Origin: Curvibacter soli
GTDB taxonomy: Bacteria; Pseudomonadota; Gammaproteobacteria; Burkholderiales; Burkholderiaceae_C
Assembly: GCF_029211125.1 (NCBI RefSeq)
Contig: NZ_JARGEN010000019.1
Coordinates: 1-50,844, forward strand
Reading direction: 5' to 3'
DNA: 50,844 bases
Shown: positions 24,059-32,554 of the stretch, in pieces
How positions within the stretch are numbered: position 1 is the first letter of the stretch
Layout: each line of letters begins with the position of its first letter
Translations under genes and position numbers: made by a program
The notes under the pieces: model-generated
Told to the model about the DNA's origin: nothing
The model's database searches: none
Seen by the model: only the letters and a program-made list of their open reading frames with translations

Positions 24059-25732
24059 TCAGTCGTTGGCGTAAATGTCCACATCCTTGGTTTCACGGAT
24101 GAACAGGGCGCCGATCACCAGCGTTGCCGCCGCGATGACGATGGGATACCACAGGCCGCTGTACATGCTGCCTGTCGACGCCACGATGGCGAACGACGTG
24201 GTCGGCAGCAGGCCACCGAACCAGCCGTTGCCGATGTGGTAGGGCAGGCTCATCGAGGTGTAGCGGATGCGCGTGGGGAACAGCTCCACCAGCATGGCGG
24301 CGATGGGGCCGTACACCATGGTCACCAGCAGCACCAGGTAGAACAGCACCAGCACCATCATCGGCTTGTTCATCTTGGCCGGGTCGGCCTTGGTCGGGTA
24401 GCCATGGGCCTTCAGCTCGTCGGCCACGGTCTTCTTGAAGGCGGCGATGGCCTTGCTCGAATCCTCGTCGAACTTGAGGTTCACCACGTTGCCCACGGGC
24501 GCGTTGATCGTCTTGTCGCCGATCTTGACGACGGCGGGCACGCCTGCGGGGCCGGCGATGTTTTCGTAGCTCACGGAGTTCTGCACCAGGTAGCGCTTGG
24601 CGATGTCGCAGGAACTCTTGAAGTCGATCTCGCGCGCCACCGGATTGCCCTGGAACGAGCAGTCCTGCGGGTCGGCGGACACGGTGACCTGCGAATTCTT
24701 CTGGGCCAGCGCCAGGTCGGGGTTGGAAGCCTCGGTCAGCGCCTTGAACACCGGGAAGTAGGTCAGCGCGGCCAGCAGGCAGCCGGCCAGGATGATGGGC
24801 TTGCGACCGATCTTGTCCGACAGGGTGCCGAACACAACGAAGAACGGCGTGCCGATCAGCAGCGCGGCGGCGATCATGAGGTTGGCCGTCACCGCGTCCA
24901 CCTTCAACTGCTGCGTCAGGAAGAACAGCGAATAGAACTGGCCCGTATACCAGACCACCGCCTGGCCCATGGTCAGGCCGAGCAGCGCCAGGATCACGAC
25001 CTTCAGGTTCTTCCACTCGCCGAACGACTCCGACAGCGGCGCCTTGGAGGTCTTGCCCTCGGCCTTCATCTTCTGGAACGCGGGCGACTCCGACAGCGAC
25101 AGGCGGATCCACACCGACACGCCCAGCAGCAGGATGGACACCAGGAACGGCACGCGCCAGGCCCAGGCCGCGAACGCATCCTCGCCCACGCCCATGCGCA
25201 CGCCCAGGATGACGATCAGCGACAGGAACAGCCCCAGCGTGGCGGTGGTCTGGATCCACGACGTGTAGGCCCCGCGCCTGCCCTGCGGCGCGTGCTCGGC
25301 CACGTAGGTGGCCGCGCCGCCGTATTCGCCGCCCAGCGCCAGGCCCTGCAGCATGCGCAGCGCGATCAGGATCACCGGCGCCGCCACGCCGATGGTGGCG
25401 TAGCTGGGCAGCAAGCCGACGATGAAGGTCGACAGGCCCATGATGAGGATGGTGACGAGGAAGGTGTACTTGCGCCCGATCATGTCGCCCAGGCGGCCGA
25501 ACACGATGGCGCCGAAGGGCCGCACCAGGAAGCCCGCGGCGAAGGCCAGCAGCGCGAAGATGAAGGCGGCCCCGGCGTCCAGTCCGCTGAAGAACTGCTT
25601 GGCGATGATGGCCGCGAGCGAGCCGTAGAGATAGAAGTCGTACCACTCGAACACGGTGCCGAGCGACGAGGCGAAGATGACTTTCTTTTCCTCGGACGTC
25701 ATGGGCCGAGGCGGTGCGGCGAGAGTAGCCAT
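24059..25732 (-). CDS. MFS transporter, metabolite:H+ symporter (MHS) family, with large soluble insert
   Basis: The protein is 557 residues from the ATG at 25732 (AAGGAG 9 bases upstream). MHS signatures: FEWYDFYLYGSLAA in the first span, RPFGAIVFGRLGDMIGRKYTF (the loop 2-3 motif), and FGTLSDKIGRKP, its repeat between spans 8 and 9. Substrates in this family include dicarboxylates, proline/betaine and aromatic acids; this one is not assignable. Between spans 9 and 10, about 115 hydrophilic residues are inserted, including two cysteines (QDCSF and SSCDI) and KIGDKTINAPVG. This insert explains why the protein is over 100 residues longer than the usual 430-450. Its orientation suggests the insert faces the periplasm. 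Neighbours do not reveal the substrate. Confidence 0.9.
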   Translation of the reverse strand: MATLAAPPRPMTSEEKKVIFASSLGTVFEWYDFYLYGSLAAIIAKQFFSGLDAGAAFIFALLAFAAGFLVRPFGAIVFGRLGDMIGRKYTFLVTILIMGLSTFIVGLLPSYATIGVAAPVILIALRMLQGLALGGEYGGAATYVAEHAPQGRRGAYTSWIQTTATLGLFLSLIVILGVRMGVGEDAFAAWAWRVPFLVSILLLGVSVWIRLSLSESPAFQKMKAEGKTSKAPLSESFGEWKNLKVVILALLGLTMGQAVVWYTGQFYSLFFLTQQLKVDAVTANLMIAAALLIGTPFFVVFGTLSDKIGRKPIILAGCLLAALTYFPVFKALTEASNPDLALAQKNSQVTVSADPQDCSFQGNPVAREIDFKSSCDIAKRYLVQNSVSYENIAGPAGVPAVVKIGDKTINAPVGNVVNLKFDEDSSKAIAAFKKTVADELKAHGYPTKADPAKMNKPMMVLVLFYLVLLVTMVYGPIAAMLVELFPTRIRYTSMSLPYHIGNGWFGGLLPTTSFAIVASTGSMYSGLWYPIVIAAATLVIGALFIRETKDVDIYAND

Positions 25733-25922
25733 GGTGTGTTGTCTCCTTGCAGGTTGGGCCAGCCCACATGAGGGGCCGTAGCCTGCAGCCATTCTTGGCG
25801 GCGGCACTGACCCGCCTCTGACGTGAAACCAACACAGGCTTGCGCGAAACTGACCGCGCTCTGACGGTTTAGGGTGAAACCCGCTGCGCCGCTTTCAGGA
25901 TGCGGTACGGCCCGTGCGGGCG

Positions 25923-26555
25923 TCAGTGCAAACCCGAGGGCAGGTGCGCCGCGGCGGTCCAGCCGGGGCCGTCGAACCAGGCGTCGCCGCCCAGGTAGTC
26001 GCGCAGCATGGGCAGCGCATCCAGGCCCCAGAACAGCCGCCCGTCCACCACCATCGTCGGCACGCCGAACACGCCCAGCGCCGCAGCCTCGTCGGTATTG
26101 GCGCGCAGCAGTTGCTTGGCCTGCGCATCCTGCGGGTCGTGCGCGGGGGCGACCGCCTGCGCCAGCGCCTGCAGGCGGTCGGGCGCCAGCGGATCGCCGC
26201 CGCCTTGCCAGACGTGGCGCAGCACCGCGCCGGTGACGAAGCGGTTGCTGGTGCCGTCGCCCGCACGCGCCAGCGCCAGGCGCAGCAGCGGCAGCGAATC
26301 GAACGGGTGCAGCGCCGGCATCTCCATGGGCACGCCATGCGCGCGGGCCAGCCACAGCGCCTGGCGGTAGATCCATTCGCGCTTGGGCGGCACATCCACC
26401 GGCGCCTTCTGCCCGCGCTGGCGCAGCAGCGGCCCCAGGAACACGGGCCGGTACGTCACAGCGTAGCTCAAGCCCTCCAGCACCACGGGCAAGCGCTCGA
26501 ACGCAAGGTAGGCGTAGGGCGATACGAAGTCGAGGTAGAAGACGATGTGCTTCAT
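25923..26555 (-). CDS. DsbA-family oxidoreductase, 2-hydroxychromene-2-carboxylate isomerase-like
   Basis: This 210-residue protein starts MKHIVFYLDFVSPYAYLAFE, the HCCA-isomerase/kappa-GST signature in which Ser12 replaces the CxxC of DsbA and activates glutathione. GVFGVPTMVVDGRLFWGLD is the cis-Pro region and C-terminal thioredoxin-fold part. Known relatives isomerise naphthalene-degradation intermediates, but no other such genes are here, so a general glutathione-dependent role is likelier. It sits 23 bases downstream of the DUF1289 gene, in line with ybaK-like and HMG-CoA lyase. The start at 26555 has AAGGAAGG upstream. Confidence 0.85.
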   Translation of the reverse strand: MKHIVFYLDFVSPYAYLAFERLPVVLEGLSYAVTYRPVFLGPLLRQRGQKAPVDVPPKREWIYRQALWLARAHGVPMEMPALHPFDSLPLLRLALARAGDGTSNRFVTGAVLRHVWQGGGDPLAPDRLQALAQAVAPAHDPQDAQAKQLLRANTDEAAALGVFGVPTMVVDGRLFWGLDALPMLRDYLGGDAWFDGPGWTAAAHLPSGLH

Positions 26556-26578
26556 GGCGGCGCGGCCTTCCTTCAGGA

Positions 26579-26827
26579 TCAGAACAGCGTGACGCCCGCG
26601 CGCTTGGCCACGCGGGCCCAGATGGTGCGGCGGGCGGGGGCATCGGCCATGGCCCACTGGCGGATCTCGTCAACGGTGCGAAAGCACCCTTCGCACAGCC
26701 CGGTCTGCGCGTTCATGCGGCATACCGACACGCAGGGCGACGGTGGGCCTTCCTCATTATTTGGGTCAAAATAGCCCGCAGCGCTTATGAAACCTGCGCG
26801 GGCAGCTATCACTTCAGTAGCATTCAT
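26579..26827 (-). CDS. DUF1289 small cysteine-rich protein
   Basis: The protein is 82 residues. The DUF1289 core is PCVSVCRMNAQTGLCEGCFR, with its C-x3-C...C-x2-C cysteines, followed by TVDEIRQWAMADAPARR. The role of the family is unknown; metal binding is likely. The ATG overlaps the stop of the upstream ybaK-like gene as ATGA, which fixes the start. Codons 2-23 (NATEVIAARAG to FDPN) are made of a copy of the dispersed 65-bp element, so the whole N-terminal extension is repeat-derived. It probably forms one transcript with HMG-CoA lyase and ybaK-like upstream and the HCCA-isomerase-like gene downstream. Confidence 0.88.
   Translation of the reverse strand: MNATEVIAARAGFISAAGYFDPNNEEGPPSPCVSVCRMNAQTGLCEGCFRTVDEIRQWAMADAPARRTIWARVAKRAGVTLF
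26758..26824 (+). repeat. Dispersed coding-sequence-embedded 65-bp element, copy 5 (start of DUF1289 gene)
   Basis: It contains TTTGGGTCAAAATAGCC, GCAGCGCTTATG, CTGCGCGGGCAGCTATCA and a GTAGC end. It abuts the start codon of the DUF1289 gene and is read in the same frame as copies 1, 4 and 7. Confidence 0.75.
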
Positions 26828-27336
26828 GGTGCCGGCTCCTGCACCACGTCGGCCACGGGCGCGCCCGTCAGCGTTTCCAGGTCCTGCGGACGCAGCCTGA
26901 ACACGCCGTGCGGATGGCCCGCTGCGGCCCAGATTTCCTCGAAGCGGAACAGCTCGCGGTCGATCAGCGCCACCGGCGGCTCCGCATGCGCCACGGGCGC
27001 CACGCCGCCGATGGTGAAGCCGGTCTTCGCCTTCACGAAATCGGCGTCGGCGCGGCCCGTCTCGCCCACCAGCGCATCGACCTTTTTTTCGTCCACGCGC
27101 CGGTCGCCCGAGGTGACGACCAGCACCGCAGCGCCATCGGCCTTGCGGCGAAAGATGATGCTCTTGGCGATCTGCCCCACGGCGATGCCCAGCGCGTGCG
27201 CCGCCTGCTGCGCGGTGCGCGCGGCGCCGTCGAGCATCACGGGGGCATGGGGATGGCCCATGGATTGCAGCGCAGCGGCCACGCGCTGCACGCCTTCGGG
27301 AAGGGGTTTGGGTTCTGATCCGCACATGGCGGACAT
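26824..27336 (-). CDS. YbaK/EbsC-type aminoacyl-tRNA deacylase-like protein
   Basis: This 170-residue protein of the YbaK/ProX superfamily has QIAKSIIFRRKADGAAVLVV, then GDRRVDEKKV and the glycine-rich TIGGVAPVAH, which in relatives lines the editing pocket that removes misacylated amino acids (Cys/Ala) from tRNA-Pro. The exact substrate is unknown. The ATG at 27336 overlaps the HMG-CoA lyase stop (TAATG), and its own stop overlaps the DUF1289 start (ATGA), so the three genes are translationally linked. A second in-frame ATG at 27327 is possible. There is no obvious metabolic link to leucine degradation. Confidence 0.87.
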   Translation of the reverse strand: MSAMCGSEPKPLPEGVQRVAAALQSMGHPHAPVMLDGAARTAQQAAHALGIAVGQIAKSIIFRRKADGAAVLVVTSGDRRVDEKKVDALVGETGRADADFVKAKTGFTIGGVAPVAHAEPPVALIDRELFRFEEIWAAAGHPHGVFRLRPQDLETLTGAPVADVVQEPAP

Positions 27337-28244
27337 TATCCAGCGCGCTTGTTCAGCAAAGCCGTGGCCGCGCGCGAATTGGGCTTGCGGCCCAGGTAGT
27401 CGCTGATGTAGGCGCCCGCATCCACCAGGCGGTCGAGGTCGATGCCGGTGTCGATGCCCATGCCGTGCAGCATGTAGACCACGTCCTCGGTGGCCACGTT
27501 GCCCGTGGCACCCTTGGCGTAGGGGCAGCCGCCCAGGCCGGCGACCGAGGCGTCGAACTGCCACACGCCCAGCTCCAGCGCGGCCAGCGTATTGGCCAGC
27601 GCCTGGCCGTAGGTGTCGTGGAAGTGGCCCGAAACATCGTCGATGCCGTAATGCGCGAGCGTGGCCTCGATGGCGCGCTGCACTTTCACCGGCGTGCCCA
27701 CGCCGATGGTGTCGGCCACGCCCACATGCTGCACGCCGATGCCCTTCATGAGCCCTGCCAGGTAGCCCACGCGCTCGGGCGCCACCTCGCCCTCGTAGGG
27801 GCAGCCCACGGTGCAGCTCATGGCGCCGCGCACATGGATGCCCGCCGCGCGCGCGGCCTCGACCACGGGCGCGAAGCGCTCGATGCTCTCGGCAATGGAG
27901 CAGTTGATGTTCTTCCGGCTGAACGCCTCGCTGGCCGAGCCGAACACCACGATTTCGCCGGGCCGGTCACGCAGCGCCGCTTCAAAACCCTGGAGGTTGG
28001 GCGTGAGCACCGAGTAAACGACGCCACCCTGGCGCGCGATGCCGCTCATCACCTCGTGGTTGTCCGCCATCTGCGGCACCCATTTGGGCGACACATAGCT
28101 GGTGACCTCGATGTTCTTGACGCCCGCGTCCTGCAGGCGGTGCACCAGGCCGATCTTGACGGCGGCGGGCACGGGGGATTTTTCGTTCTGCAGGCCGTCG
28201 CGCGGGCCTACGTCGACGATCTTGACGCTGGGGGGATGGCGCAT
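27336..28244 (-). CDS. mvaB: Hydroxymethylglutaryl-CoA lyase
   Basis: This 302-residue DRE-TIM metallolyase cleaves HMG-CoA to acetyl-CoA and acetoacetate, the last step of leucine/isovalerate degradation. Seen: VDVGPRDGLQNE (catalytic Arg/Asp), GHFHDTYGQALAN (metal-binding His pair) and the glycine-rich cysteine loop GLGGCPYAKGATGNVATED. The start at 28244 has AAGGAG 7 bases before. It is the liuE-type partner of liuABCD at 30.5-38.2 kb, on the same strand but separated by the oppositely oriented M48 gene. YbaK-like, DUF1289 and HCCA-isomerase-like genes follow in one run. Confidence 0.95.
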   Translation of the reverse strand: MRHPPSVKIVDVGPRDGLQNEKSPVPAAVKIGLVHRLQDAGVKNIEVTSYVSPKWVPQMADNHEVMSGIARQGGVVYSVLTPNLQGFEAALRDRPGEIVVFGSASEAFSRKNINCSIAESIERFAPVVEAARAAGIHVRGAMSCTVGCPYEGEVAPERVGYLAGLMKGIGVQHVGVADTIGVGTPVKVQRAIEATLAHYGIDDVSGHFHDTYGQALANTLAALELGVWQFDASVAGLGGCPYAKGATGNVATEDVVYMLHGMGIDTGIDLDRLVDAGAYISDYLGRKPNSRAATALLNKRAG

Positions 28245-28481
28245 CGGAGTCTCCTTGGTGGGTATCGTTAGGTGTGGATTGTCCCGCCGTCTCGATAGCC
28301 CTGCGCGCCGTCCGCCATGCCCGCGAGGGGCTCGCCGCGCGAGCGTGCGCGCCGCGGTGCGGGCGTGGTGGCGGTCTTCGGGTGGGCGCGAAACGGATGG
28401 TCCGCGGGGCCGCATCGGCGACACTACGGCCCTCGCAACGAGTTTGCGATCTCGCGCATGAAGGAGGGCGAGGAAACGCAC

Positions 28482-30323
28482 ATGGACCGCGCGGAGTTCA
28501 TCCACCTGGTGCGCCTGTCGGAGCACGACAGCGCCGACGACCCGCGCGCCTACCGCCGCAGCGTGGCGCGCTTCGCCGCCCTGGGCTACGCCTGGGTGGT
28601 CGGCTGCCTGCTGCTGGCGGTGGCGCTGCTCGCCTGGCTGGCGGCGCAGTGGCTGGAGGGGGCGCGCTTTCACGGCTACTGGGTGTTGCTGGGCCTGTTC
28701 GCCGCCGGCCTGCTGTGGAGCAGCCTGCGCGCGCTGCGCGTGCCGATGGAGCCGCCCGCGGGCCTGCCGCTCGCGCGCACCGACGCGCCGACGCTGTTCG
28801 ACGCGCTGGAGCGCATCCGCCGCAAGATCAAGGGCCCGGCCATCGACCACGTGCTGCTGACCGACGACTTCAACGCCGCCATCGTGCAACTGCCGCGCTT
28901 CGGCCTGCTCGGCGGCTCCACCAACTACCTGGCGCTGGGCCTGCCGCTGATGATGGCCGTGGACCGCCGCCGCCTGCTGGCCGTGCTGGCGCACGAATAC
29001 GGCCACCTGCGCGGCGGCCACGGGCGCTTCTCGGCCTGGGTCTACCGCAGCCGCATGGCCTGGGGCCGTCTGTGGCAGGACATGCAGCAGCGCGCGGACA
29101 TCGTATCGGCCCTCTCGCGCAGCTTCTTCGCCTGGTACTTCCCGCGCTTCCATGCGCGCAGCTTCGCCATGGCGCGCCAGGACGAGTACGAGGCCGACCG
29201 CATCGCGCGCAAGCTGCTGGGCGCCGATGCCATCAGCGCCGCGCTGATGGAGATCGAGATCAAGGGCGCCTGGCTGGCGCGCAGCTTCTGGACCACGCAC
29301 TGGCGCCAGGCGCGCGACACCGCCGTGCCGCGCGGCCCCTACAGCGCCATGGCGCGCGCGCTGGCGCTGGAGCCCGATGCCGCGTTCGCCCACGACAGCC
29401 TGCGCGCCGCGCTGCGCCGCATGTCGGGCGACGACGACACCCACCCCGTGCTGCGCGACCGCCTGGAGGCGCTGCAGCCCGACGTGACGCGCTTCTCGCC
29501 CCCGCTCTGGTCGGCCCGCCCGGCGCTGCGCCTGCTGAAAGACCCGGTGCGCTGGACCCAGCACTTCGACACCGCCTGGCGGCGCGACCACGCCGGCGCC
29601 TGGAAGCTGCAGCACGCCTGGTTCAGCCGGCTGCGCGAGCGCGTGGCCGCGCTCACCGAAAGCCTGGGCCGCAACAACGCGCAGGAGATGGTGGAGCTCG
29701 CCGACCTGGCGCGCCGGCTCGACCCGCAGGCGCCGGCCCGGGCCTGGTACGAGCGCGCCCTGGCGCTGTCGCCCGACCTGCCCGCCGCCCTGCGCGGCCT
29801 GGCCGACTGCACGCCGCCCGCGCGGCGGGCCGAGCGCCTGGAGCTGCTGCAGCGCCTGTTCGACGCCAACGCCGCCTACCGCTGGTGGGCCAGCCGCGAA
29901 GCCGTGGCCCTGCTGGAGCAGCCCATGGACGACGAGGCCGCCCTGCGGCGCTGGCGCGAGCGCCTGCGCGCAGCCGAGGTGGCGGAAGAACGCGCCCAGG
30001 CCGAGCTGCGCGACCAGCCCGCGCTGGGCGGCCTGATGCGCCCCGACCTGAGCGACTTCGAGCGCGGCGAGCTGCAAGCCGAGCTGCGCCTCTGGCCCGC
30101 CGTGGCGACGGCCTGGGTGGCGAGCAAGCCGCTGAAGGAATTCCCGTGGCGGCGCTGCTACCTGCTGGTGGTCGAATCGCCCCGCCTGCCCCCCGCCGAT
30201 CTGCTGGAGCTGTGCGGTGCGCTGGAGGCCGCGCTGCCGCTGCCCGGCCCCGTGCTGGCCGTATCCACCGCGCACGGCGTGCACCTGGCGCACCCGCCAA
30301 GCGCGCTGGAACGCGTGAAATAG
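28482..30323 (+). CDS. M48-type membrane metallopeptidase-like protein
   Basis: This 613-residue protein has two N-terminal hydrophobic segments (about residues 29-55 and 63-82), the zinc motif HEYGH near residues 171-175, and ARQDEYEADRIARK about 60 residues on, whose Glu would be the third zinc ligand. This is the HtpX/Ste24 (M48) arrangement. The remaining 350 residues are helical and may include a tetratricopeptide-like stretch (AARAWYERALALSPDLPAAL). It is probably an inner-membrane protease acting on membrane or misfolded proteins. The ATG at 28482 (GAGGAA upstream) was preferred to in-frame ATGs at 28458 and 28317. It splits the leucine-degradation genes. Confidence 0.78.
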   Translation: MDRAEFIHLVRLSEHDSADDPRAYRRSVARFAALGYAWVVGCLLLAVALLAWLAAQWLEGARFHGYWVLLGLFAAGLLWSSLRALRVPMEPPAGLPLARTDAPTLFDALERIRRKIKGPAIDHVLLTDDFNAAIVQLPRFGLLGGSTNYLALGLPLMMAVDRRRLLAVLAHEYGHLRGGHGRFSAWVYRSRMAWGRLWQDMQQRADIVSALSRSFFAWYFPRFHARSFAMARQDEYEADRIARKLLGADAISAALMEIEIKGAWLARSFWTTHWRQARDTAVPRGPYSAMARALALEPDAAFAHDSLRAALRRMSGDDDTHPVLRDRLEALQPDVTRFSPPLWSARPALRLLKDPVRWTQHFDTAWRRDHAGAWKLQHAWFSRLRERVAALTESLGRNNAQEMVELADLARRLDPQAPARAWYERALALSPDLPAALRGLADCTPPARRAERLELLQRLFDANAAYRWWASREAVALLEQPMDDEAALRRWRERLRAAEVAEERAQAELRDQPALGGLMRPDLSDFERGELQAELRLWPAVATAWVASKPLKEFPWRRCYLLVVESPRLPPADLLELCGALEAALPLPGPVLAVSTAHGVHLAHPPSALERVK

Positions 30324-30387
30324 CGCCACCGCAACGCATACTCCCAGGGAGTATGTTATATCACCGCCCGTATTCATTGCGGTGGCG
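30324..30387. promoter_or_regulatory. Nested palindrome between convergent genes
   Basis: The outer arms CGCCACCGCAA (30324-30334) and TTGCGGTGGCG (30377-30387) pair perfectly over 11 bp. Inside is CATACTCCC-A-GGGAGTATG (30337-30355), a perfect 9-bp palindrome. GGGGAGTATAT recurs at 30399-30409. It lies between the stops of the M48 gene and liuD. There is no T-run, so the structure is not a simple terminator. Function unknown. Confidence 0.5.
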
Positions 30388-30532
30388 GCCTGCATAGTGG
30401 GGAGTATATGGAAGCAGGCGCATATTCATCCATGGTGCCCCACCGCAGCGCAGGCAACCGGCGCGCCCTCGCCCGCCCGATGGCTGTGGAGCCAGGCCAT
30501 GCCAGCGGCGCAGCCGCTCGGGGGGTTGTGCC

Positions 30533-32554
30533 TCATTGCAGGCGCAGCAGCTCCGCGCCCTCGGCCACCTGGTCGCCGGGCGCGTAGAGCAGCTCCCGCA
30601 CCACGCCGTCGGCGGGGGCGGCGATGGTGTGCTCCATCTTCATCGCCTCCATCACCGCCAGCGGCTGGCCCCGCGCCACCTTGTCGCCGGCCCGCACCGC
30701 GAACGACACCACCTTGCCCGGCATGGGCGCGGTCAGGCGCCCGCCCTCCGCATGCGCGGCGCCGGCTTGCAGCAGGCGGTCGATGACGCCTATCTTCGTG
30801 GCGCCCTGCGCCGTGAACACATGCGCCGCGGCCTGGCTCTCATAGACATCGACGGTGTGGCGCGCGCCGTTGAACCGCACGTCGAGCGCGCCGCCGGGCA
30901 GCCGCTCCACGGCCAGCGGACCGGCCACGCCGCCCACGTCCAGCCACAGGCCGTCGCGGCGGTAGGCCAGCAGGGCCGCGGCAGGCTCGCCATGGAAGTC
31001 GAAGTCGAAGCGCCGCACGCCGTCGGCCAGCCCGCGCCAGCCGTCGCGCCGCGCGAACGGGTCGTCCGTGCTGCCGTCCTGCTCCAGCACGACCGTGCGC
31101 GCGATGGCCGCCGCCGCCGCCAGCGGCAGGCCCAGCGGCTCGCGGTCGAACAGGTGGGCGCGCTCGCGCTCGATCAGCGCGGTGTCCAGCCGCGCCTGGG
31201 CGAACGAGCCGCTGGCCAGCACGCCGCGCAGGAACTGCACGTTGGTCGCCACGCCGACGATGTGCACCCGCGCCAGCGCCGCGTCGAGCCGCGCCAGCGC
31301 CTGCGCGCGCGTGTCGCCGTGCACGATGAGCTTGGCGACCATGGAGTCGTAGAACGGGCTGATGGCGTCGCCCTCGCGCACGCCGTCGTCGATGCGCACC
31401 GCGACGCCCGTGTCGCTGCGATTCGCGCGCGCGAACGCCGCGGCCTCGGGCTTGCGGTACACGGCCAGCGTGCCGGTGGCGGGCAGAAAGTTGTTGTCGG
31501 GGTTCTCGGCGCAGATGCGCGCCTCGATCGCGTGGCCGGTGATGCGCAACTGCTCCTGCGCCAGCGGCAGCGGCTCGCCGGCGGCCACGCGCAACTGCCA
31601 TTCCACCAGGTCCAGGCCGGTGATGGCCTCGGTCACCGGGTGCTCCACCTGCAGGCGGGTGTTCATCTCCATGAAGTAGAACTTCATCGCCTCGGGCTGG
31701 TCGTAGCCGCCGGTCTGCTCCACGATGAATTCCACCGTGCCCGCGCCCACGTAGCCCACGGCGCGCGCCGCGCTCACCGCCGCCTGGCCCATCTGCTGGC
31801 GCAGCGCGGGCGGCATGCCGGGCGCGGGCGCCTCCTCCAGCACCTTCTGGTGGCGGCGCTGCACGGAGCAGTCGCGCTCGAACAGGTAGACATAGTGGCC
31901 CTGGGTGTCGCCGAACACCTGGATTTCGATGTGGCGCGGGCGCTGCACGTATTTCTCGACCAGCACCGCGTCGCTGCCGAAGCTGTTGATCGCCTCGCGC
32001 TTGCAGCTCTCCAGCGCGGCGGCGAAATCGGCGCTGCGCTCCACCAGCCGCATGCCCTTGCCGCCGCCGCCCGCGCTGGCCTTGATGAGCACGGGGTAGC
32101 CGATGGCGTCGGCCTGGCGCTGCAGCAGCGCCGGGTTCTGGTCGTGGCCGTGGTAGCCGGGCACCAGCGGCACGCCGGCTTTCTCCATGAGCTGCTTCGA
32201 TTGCGCCTTCAGCCCCATGGCCTGGATGGCCGCGGGCGGCGGGCCGATGAAGACCAGCCCGGACTCGGCGCAGGCGCGGGCGAAGTCCTCGTTCTCGCTC
32301 AGGAAGCCATAGCCGGGGTGGATGGCCTCGGCGCCCGTGGCGCGGGCCGCCGCGATGATCTTCTCCCAGCGCAGGTAGCTGTCCTTGGGGGCGCTCGCGC
32401 CCAGGTGCGCGGACTCGTCGCAGGCGCGCACGTGCTTGGCGTCGGCATCGGCGTCGGAATACACGGCCACGGTCTGTATCGCCATGCGGCGCGCGGTGGC
32501 GGCCACACGGCAGGCGATTTCGCCGCGATTGGCGATGAGGATTTTCTTAAACAT
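30533..32554 (-). CDS. liuD: Methylcrotonyl-CoA carboxylase alpha (biotin carboxylase/carrier) subunit
   Basis: This 673-residue biotin enzyme has a biotin carboxylase domain (MFKKILIANRGEIACRV; ASAGGGGKGMRLV as the ATP-grasp glycine loop; MNTRLQVEHPVTE), a middle linker domain, and a C-terminal biotinyl domain with AMKMEH, Lys639 being the biotin site. Together with liuB it carboxylates 3-methylcrotonyl-CoA to methylglutaconyl-CoA. Membership of the liu cluster supports this over a propionyl- or acetyl-CoA role. The ATG at 32554 has a strong GGAGGGAG site. A near-exact copy of its first 34 bases lies 109 bases upstream. Confidence 0.93.
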   Translation of the reverse strand: MFKKILIANRGEIACRVAATARRMAIQTVAVYSDADADAKHVRACDESAHLGASAPKDSYLRWEKIIAAARATGAEAIHPGYGFLSENEDFARACAESGLVFIGPPPAAIQAMGLKAQSKQLMEKAGVPLVPGYHGHDQNPALLQRQADAIGYPVLIKASAGGGGKGMRLVERSADFAAALESCKREAINSFGSDAVLVEKYVQRPRHIEIQVFGDTQGHYVYLFERDCSVQRRHQKVLEEAPAPGMPPALRQQMGQAAVSAARAVGYVGAGTVEFIVEQTGGYDQPEAMKFYFMEMNTRLQVEHPVTEAITGLDLVEWQLRVAAGEPLPLAQEQLRITGHAIEARICAENPDNNFLPATGTLAVYRKPEAAAFARANRSDTGVAVRIDDGVREGDAISPFYDSMVAKLIVHGDTRAQALARLDAALARVHIVGVATNVQFLRGVLASGSFAQARLDTALIERERAHLFDREPLGLPLAAAAAIARTVVLEQDGSTDDPFARRDGWRGLADGVRRFDFDFHGEPAAALLAYRRDGLWLDVGGVAGPLAVERLPGGALDVRFNGARHTVDVYESQAAAHVFTAQGATKIGVIDRLLQAGAAHAEGGRLTAPMPGKVVSFAVRAGDKVARGQPLAVMEAMKMEHTIAAPADGVVRELLYAPGDQVAEGAELLRLQ

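Noticed and set aside
28245-30395. Long N-terminal extension of the HMG-CoA lyase frame to 30395.
   Set aside because: The extension lies opposite the M48 peptidase gene and shows no family; the lyase has a good ribosome site and family start at 28244.
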